Origin: Cryptomeria japonica
Lineage: Eukaryota; Streptophyta; Pinopsida; Cupressales; Cupressaceae
Assembly: GCF_030272615.1 (NCBI RefSeq)
Contig: NC_081405.1
Location: 603,742,677-603,806,676, forward strand
Direction: 5' to 3'
Length of the DNA: 64,000 nt
Shown: piece by piece, positions 49,895 to 63,411 of the stretch
Layout of the letters: the number at the start of each line of letters is the position of its first letter
Position numbering within the stretch: the stretch's first letter is position 1
The notes under the pieces: generated by a model
The model's database searches: none
What the model was told of the DNA's origin: nothing
The model's input: the letters and a program-made list of their open reading frames with translations, nothing else
Made by a program: the position numbers and the translations under genes

Positions 49895-51365
49895 TGTAAA
49901 GTTCTGATGCCAATAGCTAACATGATGAGAGGGGGGGGGGTGAATCATACAAACTTAATCTTCCATAAAATCAACAGATTCAACCTCGGTAACTTATACT
50001 TCAGCAATATAACCAAAAACTGCTAAACATGCTAACTCATAAACACATAATCATCATAACACATATAACACCAGATTTAACGTGGAAACCCAAATAGGGA
50101 AAAACCACTATGGGATTTCGGACCCACTAAGAAATTTACTCTTCTAGAGTATGCTCGATTAAAAGCAAATCCTGTTAAAGATTACAAATACATTGCTAGA
50201 TGTGACCCGGTTAAGGGATTTCCCTCAGATCTGTTAGGATCTTCACTTTGTTATAAGTGACCTTGTCAAAGGATTTCAAACACTCATTTAGAATTTTACC
50301 TTGCTAGAGGATTTACAAATAAGACAGTTAAGTCCACTCGGTTAAGAGATTTTCTGTCACTTTACAAAATAACAGTAATAAAAATATATCTACAACTTCA
50401 CATCTAAAATACTAAAGTAGATTCTTGTTTGCTCAAAACAATCTAGTCATAGGACTTATCTTGTCCTTCTGTTGGGCTCCCTACTCTGTTATTCAAACAG
50501 GTCTTCAAGCTTCTGTGCTCGGTAATCACTATGTAGAATCCCTATGCTTACACTTGCTCACTTTCATTGTTTATCAACAATTCCTTATTTATAAACAATT
50601 TGCTAACTGCTTAATCTCCTTGATCACATTTCCCATGATCAATCTTGGCCATCAGATCATCAATCTTGACTAGGTTCAATGTATCCTTCGATCTGAAAAT
50701 GTTTTACCTCGCCTTGGAACTTGCATTCCTTCCTAGGAACTTGTGCTAGGTTATTGTGGTTCAATTTGTGCTGTAGCTCTTCCTCTGTATTTTCCATTGC
50801 CATAGATCCTTAACAAACTTCATACATGGCATACCAATCATCTATTCATCTCTAGCTCATCAGCTTCCTTTATTAAATAATGCTTTTATCCATCCAATGC
50901 GATCTGTCATAAATTGGTAAATACTAAACTTCACTCGGTAGACATTCTGTCTTCATTAACCAATATCGATAACCTTAGGGTTTACCGACTAGGTTCTTTG
51001 CTCGGTGACATAGTATAGTATTAACCTTACAATCAACAACATATGTAGGATATCAAAACAATCAAAACAACATGATCTCATCATTGTCTAACTTGGTAAT
51101 AGTTTCCCATTGAATAACTTATTATTCCCCTTCATTATCACATTCTTTCTGTGTCACTTATTGACATCTTAATTCTCATCAATACATACTTCTCAAGATA
51201 TGGCAACCTCATACTAAATCAAAAAATCAATTTCTTGACATCAATGACAAAATAATATTATAAAGACTGTAATCATCCTTCTTTAGTTATATCAATAATC
51301 TCCAACAACCTTCTCAATATCCTTAATGAAATGTCAACAATCTCCTTTCTATTGTAATACCAACA
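49895..51365 (-). repeat. Copia element 2, left (3') LTR
   Basis: This 1471-bp LTR begins TGTTGGTATTACAATAG on its own strand. The plus-strand run of ten G at 49931-49940 lies near its end. It is a close match to 56024-57490. Confidence 0.95.
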
Positions 51366-51378
51366 ATCTCCCCCTTTG
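51366..51378 (-). promoter_or_regulatory. Polypurine tract of Copia element 2
   Basis: On the minus strand AAAGGGGGAGAT directly precedes the LTR start TGTTGG. Confidence 0.9.
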
Positions 51379-51744
51379 GCATTGATGGCAAAACCAACAA
51401 TTAAATGGCAATACCAACTTGATTTATTCCAACTGATTCGGATTCAAATTGCTGTTAGACTTCTCTTGTTCGTCTACTCCCCCTGTCATTAGTCTTCTGT
51501 TATTTTCTCCATTTAGTATTCTCCCTTTAGTCTTCTCCCTCTTTGACAACAATGCCAAAAAGTAGAAGAACTAAATCATGAACTCTTCTCCTGTGAAGTG
51601 CTTGCTTTGCTATGTTACACATGTAAATGTAACATCTAAAACTTAATTAGAGCAATCTTTCCTTCAATACTATTCCTATACACCTTTAGAAAACCTCCTA
51701 AAGTGTGTAAATCAGCATCAATCCACACATAATATTCTGTAGAT

Positions 51745-54700
51745 TCATCGAATTGATGCTTTCACCGAACTCTGTTGGTGAATAGAAGATAGGGGTAGGA
51801 CCCCTAACTTGCTTCTGAGATACTCAAAAGTGTCCCTTGGCAGTAGCTTTGTGAAGATGTCTGCTAATTGCTCCTTTGAACTGATATATTCTAGCACAAC
51901 TTTCTTCTCTTGAACTTCTTCTCTGAGATAATGATACTTTATAGAGATATGTTTTTTCTTAGAGTGCATTACCGGATTCTTTGAAATGTTAATGGCACTT
52001 GTATTATCACAGAATATAGTTACTGGCTCGGTAACCTTCTCATTTATACCTTCCAATAGTTGTTTGATCCATGCAATATTGTTACAATTCAATGCTGCAG
52101 TGACATATTCAGCTTCTACTGTTGATTGTGAAATGCATCCTTGTTTCTTGCTAAGCCAACTTACTAGTCTATCACCCAGAAAGAAAACTCCACCACTTGT
52201 GCTTTTCCCGTCATCAATGTTTCCTGCCCAATCAACATCAGTATAAACTTTTAAATCAAAATAATTCCTCTTTTCATATACTAAGCCATTAATCTTCAGT
52301 GCCTCTCAAGTATCTAAAAATTCTCTTGATTGCTGTCATATGGGTTTCTTTGGGATCTGCAGAAAATCTTGCCACAATAACTACTGCATGTGCTATATCC
52401 AGTCTACTATGCACAACATATTGTAACTTTCCAATCATGGATCGGTAAAGTATCTCATCAACAGATGCAGATTCATAATTCTTTGATAGTTTACAGTTAG
52501 TAGTCATAGGAGTACTTACAAGTTTAGAATCCTCCATTCCAAATTTCTTCAAAATTTCCTTTATGTACTTGGATTGAGTAATAAAAATCTCATCTTTCAT
52601 TTGCAATATCTGTAAACCTATAAAATACTTTATCTCATTGATTAATGACATCTCAAATTCTTTGCACATTTCATTTCCAAAGTTCTTGCATAAGGAGTCA
52701 TTACCACAAAAAATAATATCATCAACAAATATGGCTGAGATCAGTATTCCATTGTCCTCATCATTCTTCATGTACATATTGCTATTTTCACTTGTCCTTA
52801 TAAATCCAATCTTGATCAAATAAGAGTGCAATCTTTCATACCATGCTCTAGGTGCTTGTTTCAGACCATATAAAGCTTTGTTTAATTTACATACCTGATC
52901 TTTACTCCTGTCTTCAACAAATCCTTTAGGTTGTTCAATATAAACTTCTTCTTCTAGTATACCATTCAAAAATGCAGATTTAACATCCATTTGATATACC
53001 TTGAAATTTTTGAAAGCAGCATATGCCAACAATGTTCTTACTCCCTCAAGTCTAGCCACAGGTGCAAAAGTCTCACCATAATCTATTCCTTCTTCTTGAG
53101 CATAACCTTTGCAAACTAGTCTTGCTTTATTTCGAATGACCTCACCTTTTTCATTTAGCTTGTTTCTGAAAATCCACTTTGTACTGATTACATTTTTGTC
53201 CTTTGGTCTTGGGACCAGTATCCATGTGTCATTCTTCTTGATTTGATCAATCTCTTCTGTCATAGCATTTACCCAATCTTCACTGTTAAATGCCTCTTTC
53301 ACTATTCTTGGTTCAACTTTAGATATCAGACATGTGTTCTGTCTCACTTTGTTCCTTGTCATCACTGGATCATCCTTATCCCCTATAATCTGACTTGATG
53401 CATGATGTCTTCTGACATATTTAGCTAATATAGGCTCGATAGGATCTGTATGATCTTCTTCATCACTTGGTAACTGGATATTCTCTTCATTTTCTTTAGT
53501 AACTCTCTTGGTAGGACTTCTCGATTGAACATAAACAAATTCTTCATAATTTTTTGGTTCTTTGGAGTTTCCTTCATCATTTCTTTATGCAAATTCATCA
53601 ATTTTCACATTTGCACTTTCTACTATTTTGTTAGGTGATTTGATCAGGTATTTAAATGCTTTACTTCTAGAAGAATAACCAAGAAATGTTCCTTCTTCAC
53701 TTTTTTGATCAAACTTTCCATTGCTATCATCTTTGTGTACATAGCATCTACTTCCAAATATTTTAAAATAACTTACATTAGGTTTCTTGTCATACCAGAT
53801 TTCATATGGTGTCTTCATAGTTCTTTTCTTCAGTTGTACTCGGTTCAGGGTGTAAATTGCAGTGCTGATTGCTTCTCTCCAAAATGTTTGAGGTACCTTC
53901 TTTTCTATCATCAGGGTTCTAGCACAATCTACAATTGATTTGTTTCTTCTCTCAGCTATCCCATTTTGCTGAGGTGTTCTCGGTGTAGACACTTGCCTTT
54001 TTATACCATGATCATTGCAGAATAAGTTAAATTCATCAGAAGTGAATTCTACTCCTGTATTAGATCTAAGACATTTCAGCTGTCTTCCTGTTTCATTTTC
54101 AACTCTTGCCTTGTACCATTTAAACATTTGAAAAGCTTCTGATTTTTCTTTTAAAAACATAACTAACATCATCCTTGAGTAATCATCCACAAATAATATG
54201 AAATATTTATCACCATAATAACTTTGAAATTTCATAGGACCACAAAGATCAGTGTGTACTAGATCTAAAATTCCTTTAGAAGTGTAGGACTTGTAAAGCT
54301 TGATCTTGTCATCTTACCCATCTGGCATCCTCGACACATAACATTCTCAGGTTTTTCCAGGCTTGGTAGACCTTTTACTTGATGCTTCTTACTTATTTTG
54401 ATCAGATTATCAAAATTTACATGACAAAACCTTTTATGCCATGACTAGGTATCTTCTATTTTTGCATATAGATATTTGTTCCGAGTTGAGTCAAGATGAA
54501 ATGTATTACCTTTTGTTTGTGTCCTGGTAGCAGCCAACTTTCCATGTTTGTCATTAACTTTGACACATCCTTTTTGGAATTCTATTCGGTATCCTGTATT
54601 GTTTAGCTATGCTACACTCAACAAATTATATTTCAAACCTTCAACCCAGTATAGATCATCACATTTAGCATTGTCAAGAAGTGTTATAGATCCTTTATCT

Positions 54701-55959
54701 TTCACCGGACATGGTGCATCATTACCAAATCTTACATAACCTCCATCATAATCTTCTAATTTAACAAACTTGTGTTTATCACCAGTCATGTGATGTGAGC
54801 ATCCTCTATCTATGATCCAAGAGTCATTATTATTTATGTGAGATATTAGGGCTTTTTCTTCATACCTTTCTTTATCTAATCCATCTTTAATAGCCACATA
54901 AACAACTTCCTCTATATCAGTTTCATCAGATTTATCATCATTGGATTCCTCATCAGCTACTAGGCATGTCTTTCTGTCTCTCCTTCTAGAGTCTCGATGT
55001 CCTCTGTATTGGTTGTCTTTCTTCTTGTTATCTCGATATTCTCTCTTTTCACTAGATTCTTTTTCAGGGAAGTTAGAAGCCATATGTCCTATTTTATCAC
55101 AGTTAAAACATTTTAAAGGTAGCTTTCCTTTATACTTACCCTTTCCTCTCGGTAACCTCCTGGCTAATAATGCTTCAAACTCTTCTTGCCATTTGATTTC
55201 CTCATACAGTTTGTGCACTTCTTCCATGTTCTTACGAAATTTTTCACTTGCTCCACTGTGATTCCCTTTAGAATACTTACTCATTCTATCATTATAATCA
55301 TCAGATTCACCAATATGAAAAGAATTGAATGCAGATTCTACTTTATTTACTGAAGACCCATTGTTATCAAAATTACTTAACTCAAATGCATGTAGCTTAC
55401 CAATAGTAGCATCCAAAGAAACTAGCATATTTGGTACAGACCTTAGTTCATTGATTGCAGAGACTCAGATTTCATAAGTAGGTAGAAGGGTTCTAAGTAG
55501 CTTACTTGTTACATCCTTTTCTTCAATAGTTCCTCCTGCTCCTTTGATTTGATTGACAGTCTCCTTTAACCTTGTACTGTATTAGGTTATGTTCTCACCT
55601 TCATTCATTCTCATGGATTCAAGTTGTCCTCTTAGACTATCTACTTTTTCTCTTTGAACATGTTCATCACCGCCATACACAGATATGAGCTTGGTCCACA
55701 TTGCTTTTGCATCATTACAACCTTCTAGATCATTAAACTCTGAGTTGATCAATGCTGATGTTATTTCAATCATAACTTGAATATGTTCTTTCTTTGCCTT
55801 TATCTCCTTCAAGGTCATCAGGTTGGTGCTTGGTGGTGTGTAATCATTCTCCAAATAATATGTTGCATATTCTCCAATTCTTGATAAATGCAGCTTCATC
55901 CTTTTCTGCCATGTGGAGAAACTTGACTTGTTCAGCTTTGGTGCATCCCTTTTATACAT
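51745..55959 (-). pseudogene. Copia element 2 Gag-Pol polyprotein, broken
   Basis: Gag starts at 55959 (MYKRDAPKLNKSSFSTWQKR), UBN2-type. The zinc knuckle reads CFNCDKIGHMASNF near 55115, its last cysteine replaced by phenylalanine. The protease reads IIDRGCSHHMTGD near 54815, where the family has DSG. The integrase core (54235-53585) has FVDDYSRM, then LRSNTGVEF, where the second catalytic aspartate should stand, and NGIAERRN with the glutamate. RT (53365-52289) has [17 protein letters not shown] and the catalytic FVDD. RNase H ends at 51745 with FCDNTSAINISKNPV and SSKEQLADIFTK. In Gag the stops near 55580 and 55455 are in frame. The lineage within Copia was not resolved. Confidence 0.93.
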
Positions 55960-56009
55960 CTTCGGATCTTTGCCTCAAGTACCTTTAAACTTTTCTTCTG
56001 GAGTCCAAA

Positions 56010-56021
56010 GCTCTAATACCA
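56010..56021 (-). promoter_or_regulatory. Primer-binding site of Copia element 2
   Basis: On the minus strand TGGTATTAGAGC follows the right LTR after a 2-base spacer. It differs from the tRNA-iMet site TGGTATCAGAGC by one C-to-T change. Confidence 0.9.
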
Positions 56022-56023
56022 AT

Positions 56024-57490
56024 TGTAAAGTTCTGATGCCAATAGATAACACGATGAGAGGGGGGGGTGAATCTTACAAACTTAATCTTCCATAAAATCA
56101 ACAAATTCAACCTCGGTAACTTATACTTCAGCAATATAACCAAAAACTGCTAAACATGCTAACTCATAAACACATAATCATCATAATACATATAACACCA
56201 GATTTAACGTGGAAACCCAAATAGGGAAAAACCATTATGGGATTTTGGACCCACTAAGAGATATACTCTTCTAGAGTATGCTAGGTTAAAAGCAAATCCT
56301 GTTAAAGATTACAAAGACATTGCTATATGTGACCTGGTTAAGGGATTTCCCTCAGATTTGTTAGGATCTTCACTTTGTTAGAAGTGACCTTGTCAAAGGA
56401 TTTCAAACACTCATTTAGAATGTTACCTTGCTAGAGGATTTACAAATAAGATTGTTAAGTCACTCGATTAAGAGATTTTCTGTCACTTTACAAAATAACA
56501 GTAATAAAAATATATCTGCAACTTCACATCTAAAATGCTAAAGCAGATTCTTGTTGCTCAAAACAATCGAGTCATAGGACTTATCTTTTCCCTCTGCTGG
56601 GCTCCCTACTCTGTTATTCAAATAGGTCTTCAAGCTTTTGTGCTCGGTAATCACTATGTAGCATCCCTGTACTTACACTTGCTCGCTTTCATTGTTTATC
56701 AACAATTCCTTATTTATAAACAATTTGCTAACCTCTTAATCTCCTTGATCACATTTCCCATGATCAATCTTGGCCATCAGATCATCAATCTTGACCAGGT
56801 TCAATGTATCCTTCGATCTGAAAACGTTTTACCTCACCTTGGAACTTGCATTCCTTCCTAGGAACTTGTGCTAGGTTATTGTGGTTCAATCTGTGCTGTA
56901 GATCTTCCTCTGTATTTTCCATTGCCATAGATCCTTAACAAACTTCATGCGTGGCATACCAATCATCTATTCATCTCTAGCTCATCAGCTTCCTTCATTA
57001 AATAATGCTTTTATCCATCCAATGCGATCTGTCATAACTCGGTAAATACTAAACTTCACTCAGTAGACATTCTGCCTTCATTAACTGATATCAATAACCT
57101 TAGGGTTTACCGACTAGGTTCTTTGCTCGGTGACATAGTATAGTATTAACTTTACAATCAACAACATATGTAGGATATCAAAACAATCAAAACAACATGA
57201 TCTCATCATTGTCTAACTCGGTAATAGTTGTCCATTGAATAACTTATTATTCCCCTTCATTATCACATTCTTTCTATGTCACTTACCGACATCTTAATTC
57301 TCATCAATACATACTTCTCAAGATATGGAAACCTCATACTGAACCAAAAAATCTATTTCTTGACATCAATGACAAAATAATATTATAAAGACAGTAATCA
57401 TCCTTCTTCAGTTATATCAATAATCTCCAACAACCTTCTCAATATCCTTAATGAAATGTCAACAATCTCCTTTCTATTGTAATGCCAACA
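56024..57490 (-). repeat. Copia element 2, right (5') LTR
   Basis: The LTR is 1467 bp. The plus-strand G run is eight bases here (56060-56067), against ten in the left LTR. The strings GTGGAAACCC and GGGAAAAACCA (56210-56233) form a pattern common in plant Copia LTRs. Confidence 0.95.
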
Positions 57491-57495
57491 TTCCA

Positions 57496-59613
57496 TACAC
57501 TGGATATTTGTTAATAAGAATATATCATGAAGACGTCATGAATCTTTAAGACTATTTTCACCGTTCTTGATCTTTTTACTATCTTTTGCATATTTGACAA
57601 GGGTTGCCCATTGTATATCACTGTTAGCACTCTCATTTCTTTATTGTTCTGATTTGTGTATTGAATTGCATTCTTTGGCAAGGATTCTGATGATTGTGAG
57701 AGTATTTGAAGAGATTAGTCTTCCATTTTCTGCTATATATAACTCTCTTCAACCAGACTTCAATCTCTATAGGACTACTCTTTTCTCTATTTACTGTCAA
57801 GATTTTTTGTATCCTTGTTTTATGAACATTATAACCTATTCTACCAAAGTTGAAGATCTCTTTGATTTTAGCGAGCCATATGACTTTATAGCTTCAATAA
57901 TATTTTGATATTCAATGTATTTGCATTGTCAAAGTATTGTTCTTGGATGATATGGATGTTGGCTCTATACTTTACTGGTCATCCATCTTTTATTACTGAA
58001 AATATACAGGGGCTGTACTCTTATGATTTAGACTCTCCTTATACTTGGTATTATAGCCACTCAAAATTTATTGTCTGATATTAGTCATGCCATGCATGAG
58101 TTAGTCACCTAGAAGCTTTATTAAAAAGTATTGTGCTTATTGCTTCGTGTTCAATGATCACTGTATATTCACGCTTGAGACTGCACCTATCACTCTTACT
58201 TTGGTATCTTACACATCATTTCCTTGATTATGGTTGTTCTAATAGTAAATAACCTTTTTAACAGTGAAAAACATCATTAGTAATGACTAATCATGAATGT
58301 TTTGAATGTCCTTTTGTATCTTAGGACTGTTTCTATCATATTTACTCATGATGATAATTCAGTGAATGTTCATTGATGAAAGTTTTCAAGATTTTTCACT
58401 TCATGACTTCTTCCTTAGTATCTTTGTGTTGTGTTTTGTTGGTGAAGTCTCTATTCACTGTATGACTGTTGCCTTAGGTCTTAGTGACATAGCTCATTGT
58501 TCTTTGTTGTTTGACCCTGCATTTATACTATAATAGTAAACAATCATCTGTGTGTTTAATAGTGACCAGACCTTTGTTATTTTCCAACTCAATGCTGCTA
58601 CCTTTATGGTGGTCATCTCATATCATTACTACTATGATAATATATTTGTAGATGCTTATTGATGCTTCCTTTTGATTGATAGTCATGTTTAAAAGGCATA
58701 GATGAGTTATAACTACAACTATACTATATTTTTGTCTTATGGTTCTAAGATCTTTTCATGACTACTATCTCTGATCCTATAGATGACTTTTTGGCTGTGA
58801 ATGTTCAGTATGAATGTTGTCAAACTTATAAGCTCTTATGGAGACTACAACATTTATTCTCGTGTATGGACAATGATCTGTATTTGCTCACTATATTTAT
58901 TATCATTTGTTTTGAGACAATTATATAGGCCTTGGTACTTTTATCTCCATCATACTGCTCTTTATACTCTATTTTGGGTTGTCACCATTGTTTTGACTAT
59001 TGATAAGCTCTGTATTTTTACTAGTAATTGCTTTGCTTGCCTTAAGAGGGAGTGACCAGTGGTATGCTCTTTACTTGTAGCTTCTTGAAAAGCCTTAAGG
59101 ATTTCTTTGTGAATAGTAATGGTTGTGCGTACTAATTGTATTTTATATCTGTCATTGTTTCTTTGGCATGTTAGCTCTTTGTTTTAACTCTAACCCTATC
59201 ATCCGTATGTGGATATTGGTGATTATTTCAAACTTAATTTGATCTAAGATCATTGATGAGGGGCTTCTTTATACTCGAAAGCTGAGACCTTATTTTGGAT
59301 TGTACTTTGCTCTTCATTCTTTATATCTGATCACTACCTTCTTTTCATAGCTATCTTTGACCACCTCCATTCACTACTTGTGCATGATGTCTCATGACTC
59401 TTCTTTGATAGGAACCCTACTCACTATAAATTCATAGTGAATTGATCATTGTGGCTAGTTTTATTGGAGTTTTGTCTTTATCTTTAACAGTCTTTTGATA
59501 ACCCACTCTATAAACTTACTACATTGGCTATCCTCTTTTGGTCTTCATGCATACATTCTCACTATCAAATGTTCTTGAATGTTGTTGTTGAGAGACTTCT
59601 CTTTATCTTGTTG
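57496..59613 (-). repeat. Right LTR region of Ty3 element C, middle part
   Basis: It continues the sequence left of Copia element 2, joined through the TTCCA duplication. It has no match in the left LTR fragment, which begins only at the equivalent of 59614. No gene is seen. A hydrophobic plus-strand frame at 57567-57908 has no family features. Confidence 0.45.
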
Positions 59614-61912
59614 GATGTAACTACCATGTGTGTGTTTTAGTACTATCATTGCTTGGGACTAAATTTGTGCTTTGAGAAACTCCAAGAACTGATATTACTT
59701 TGACATAGACCCATGACAAATTTTTCTCATCTATGATTTTACCTTTGTAGATTATTAATGTTGAAAGACTACTTTATCATCATTCTTTAGTGGTTTCCTT
59801 GGGTCACTGCTTGACTATAATTGTGATTCTTGTTTTATGATCTTTGACACCAAAAGAACTTACTAACCTTTTATCTAAGGGAAATGACTGTGATGACTTT
59901 CAAGGCTGTTCCTACAATGAGTGCCTTCTTTGATCATATAAATGGCTGTGATACTTAATTTGTTATTGTAGCTTACTATCCCAAAGATGTAAGGTTGTTA
60001 TACTTTCCCTTAATCTTATTTCACTTTCTTGCACCAGTCTAACACACAATCTCTGATCCTTAGTCCTCTCTTGACTCTCTAAGATCTTACTATAACATTC
60101 TTGATCTGCTCTCATTACTGCTATAGGGGCTATCTTCTATTATCATAAAAGCTTGATGGACTACTTTGAGTATTGCTCTCATATATGTTCTTTGAAACTT
60201 TGGTAACAAAAAATGATTTGTCTTTTAGAGATGCATTTGCTCTTAAATCATAACGACTGCTAAAAATGTGATTCATATAATTATGTCTACTGCTCTTGTA
60301 TTAGACATCTGTGTTCTTGAAATACCACCATGTATACTGTCATTCTTCAAGTTGATGAAGATCACTATCTTTTTCATTTCTATATCCCTTATGGGTTGTT
60401 GCTAAAATACCGTCATAGTGCTACATTTCAATGCTTTGATTGAAATATTACCACTATGCTATTGGGTTTTGGGATCACTGCTCCAGACTTGGACTGTACT
60501 AATATTGAGAGATTAGATATGGGGGTGTCCATGGACTGTACTATTTTGTCCTGACAATGAACTATGATTAAAACTACTCATTGTCATGATTTTTAAAACT
60601 TTACTTTATCCTTGGATTAGACCGTAACTGTAACTTTGAGGCCTTCTTCTTCTAAAACCCTTGAGATTGTCATTATTATTTTCTTCTGATTCCAAAATCA
60701 CATACTCTCCATGTCATCAATATCCTACTCCTTTTTATCCCTTTGTACTATTCTTATACTGTTCCATGATTGTTTTCTAAGATCTTATCTAAGTACCTGC
60801 TTGGCATGATGGCTCTTTTGTAACATGTGATTGTATAAATTTCAAACCTCAGAAACTATGATGCACTGTATCAAATGGTGTAACTTGAGTTTTAGCTATC
60901 CTTTAATGTACTTGTCCAGACCTCCTATGATTTGTGAATGCACTTGACTGCCCTGAGGTCTTTATTATGGTTCTGGTATTGATCATACTTCTCTGTGAGG
61001 TCATTTTTATTAATATCACTTTCACATTTATGTAATGGCTCTAGTCACCCGTTGAAAATTGAATGCAACCTCATTCATTGTTGTATGTGCTATCATTGGA
61101 TGATAGTTTATACTATCATTGAGTGAAAATATATGGGACTCTGGATACTATTGTGTTCTTTGTTTAACAATATGATTAGTGTTACCTCGTGAGTGATGAC
61201 TGGCATGCTAAGATCAACCCTTGTGGGAGCCCATTTTAACCCACATACTTGATATTTATGAAATGGAAATATGCTCTATACCAACACAGTGAACAAACAA
61301 GTGAGATAAAACATGACACTCTCTACGATCTCATGACACCTTCTTTCTGCACCTTTGCCTCTGATTATGATATGCTGATTATTGTAGGCATGTGTTTTGA
61401 TATTCTTATGGAGATGAATTATATTACTATTGAGTTTGAGTATGAGAATATGATAATCCTCATTTCTCTAACATTAGTTTTTCAAATCTCTTGCAGGTAC
61501 TGATGGACTGGGAGTGGAAGAAGGTGGAGTGGATGAGCATCTGTGGCTTGACAACTCTCAAGTTTAGACACGTCATTTGAGGCAATGACGAGTTGCCTTT
61601 ATCTCCTACTCATTCTTTCTTTTGTTATATAGTTTATTTTCATGATTTATGAAAATATATGTCTATGGTTTCAACTATTTTGATGACTTGTGTGGGATAC
61701 CTTATACATTCTTGTAAATAAAAAGCAATTTCTATGCAATCTTTTGGTGAAGTTTCTTGAAAGTATTTGCATAATCAAATAAACTTCAAATTTTGGAATT
61801 GTAAAATACAAAATGAAGAATTTGTAATTTTGTTTTTTGTACCTTTATTCATCTGCAATATATAAGGCCACATTAGGCCACCAAATTTATCTGTAGTGAA
61901 ATTTAGGTAACA
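59614..61912 (-). repeat. Right LTR of Ty3 element C, outer part
   Basis: This is a direct repeat of 38374-40682. It ends GGTAACA, followed by AGGCC. Confidence 0.7.
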
Positions 61913-61929
61913 AGGCCGTGTAGTTGACT

Positions 61930-62259
61930 TTGCAAATTCTAGTTTTGATTCTAATTCTTCACCTCATACACCATCTTGAGCTTGTCCCATGCATCTTTGG
62001 CTATGGATGAATCATGGATGAAGGGCTAGACATCATCAGGTACACTAAACAAAATGATCAATTTTTCCTTTCAATCAGCTTGATCAAATTTCTTCTACCC
62101 ATCAGCATCTATTTTATGACATGACGTGGCACCACTAACTAAATCCTAAACTTCCTCAAGCTCGAGTTGAGTTTTGAGTTTGGTCTTCCATGCATAGTAA
62201 TTATTCCCACGTAGGATTTGGAAATCTAGAAGAAGAAATTTTGGAGAACTACTAGCCAT
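61930..62259 (-). pseudogene. Copia Gag N-terminal fragment
   Basis: On the minus strand the ATG at 62259 begins MASSSPKFLLLDFQILRG, followed by NNYYAWKTKLKTQLELEEV and further on by IHDSSIAKDAWDKLKMVYE. This is the start of a Copia Gag (DUF4219/UBN2 type). At least four in-frame stops occur within 100 codons. The fragment ends close to the outer edge of Ty3 element C at 61912, so Ty3 C probably inserted into an older Copia copy. Confidence 0.75.
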
Positions 62260-63411
62260 GTTGTTAGAGAAGGAACAAACAATAACACCCCCTTGAAAGA
62301 GTACACAAATATAGATTTTGTTTAATTCATAAGCTTACAGTTTTTGTTTTTTGTTGTTTTTCAGACTTCTAGGATCAAAGAATCATTGCCAAAGATCATC
62401 ATCCTTGGCCAAATATAAATGAATCTCAAAAAAAAAAATGCAGCTCCAAATGATTGTGCAACTTGCACTGAATTGACGATTTGAAATTTAAAAAATTATC
62501 ATTTTGAAACAAGCCAAATGCTACTTACCAAAGGTCTATCCAAAGGATTCTACTACATGCTAGAGTACGCTGATCAGATCATGCACATAGAAACCCAATC
62601 AATACTACCCATAGCTCTTTTGTGGATGACAAGTCCCCTATATGACCTTCTATTATGTTGGATCTGCTCCACTAGGATTCGGGAAACAACAACAAACACT
62701 CCAGAATACACCAGCCCACTCAACCCACGCTGAAGAATAATATAAGTGCCATTCTCTAAATTGAATCATCTCTTTTATTTACCAAAGTATAATAACATAT
62801 TTAATCTAATTAAACACTTTAAAATGTAATAATCAATTCCACCAACGCATATTACGCAACTACATAAATCAAATAAATACATGACCCACATACCAACATA
62901 GGGGACTGATGGGCGACTAACGATGCTCACTTTGAGCACGACTAGGGTAAAACATAGGTCTTAGGACTATCTCCTCCACTTCCATTAGATCAATAAGGTA
63001 TGCTCAGACCTGTGAAGCCAGGTGGAGACGATACCCCGTACTTACACGATACTTGTACTTGCAATTCCATGTATCAACTAACTACATGTGCATATATATT
63101 CAATCATAGAAAACATATCGATGAAGGAGAATCGTGACATTCCCTGTCTCACCAAAGTGAGTGAAGGAAAATTACCCCCTCGCACCCCATACACTTATAG
63201 ACATGATACATGTATATAACTCATCACACATGTGAAGTAAATGAGTTAGTCCATGTGAGTAATCCAATAAAATCACATTTAACCATCAATAAGGAAATAC
63301 TGCATGAAAACATACACTGCAACTCAAATAAAAGCATATCACAACATCGCATAATGTCTAAATAAAATATCACAATAATGTGTCCACTGAAAAGTCAACT
63401 GAAGTCAAACA
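62260..63411. other. Unassigned repeat-derived sequence, no gene seen
   Basis: The part next to the gag fragment is probably its leader. A primer site was not recognised. Further right the sequence is of ordinary AT content without a supported frame; a 71-codon plus-strand frame at 62518-62733 has no family features. Confidence 0.4.

Larger units (their letters stand above)
49895..57490 (-). mobile_element. Copia element 2, complete, 7.6 kb
   Basis: LTRs lie at 49895-51365 and 56024-57490. The element is flanked by TTCCA on both sides (49890-49894 and 57491-57495), a clean 5-bp target duplication. A primer site lies beside the right LTR and a polypurine tract beside the left. The domain order Gag, protease, integrase, RT, RNase H is that of Copia. 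It inserted into the right LTR region of Ty3 element C. Confidence 0.95.
38374..61912 (-). mobile_element. Ty3 element C, old, right LTR split by Copia element 2
   Basis: Minus-strand order from the right: LTR region (61912 to 47322, interrupted), primer site, gag, protease, RNase H-like domain, RT, RNase H, integrase, short 3' region, LTR fragment (40682 to 38374). The LTR copies share the end reading GAAATTTAGGTAACA on the plus strand. Divergence between 38374-40682 and 59614-61912 is clearly higher than between the LTRs of the other elements, and the coding region has frameshifts, so this copy is older. Confidence 0.7.

Noticed and set aside
57567-57908. Hydrophobic 113-codon plus-strand frame that could suggest a membrane protein
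   Set aside because: It lies inside LTR-type sequence. The T-rich composition gives hydrophobic codons by chance, and no family signature is present.
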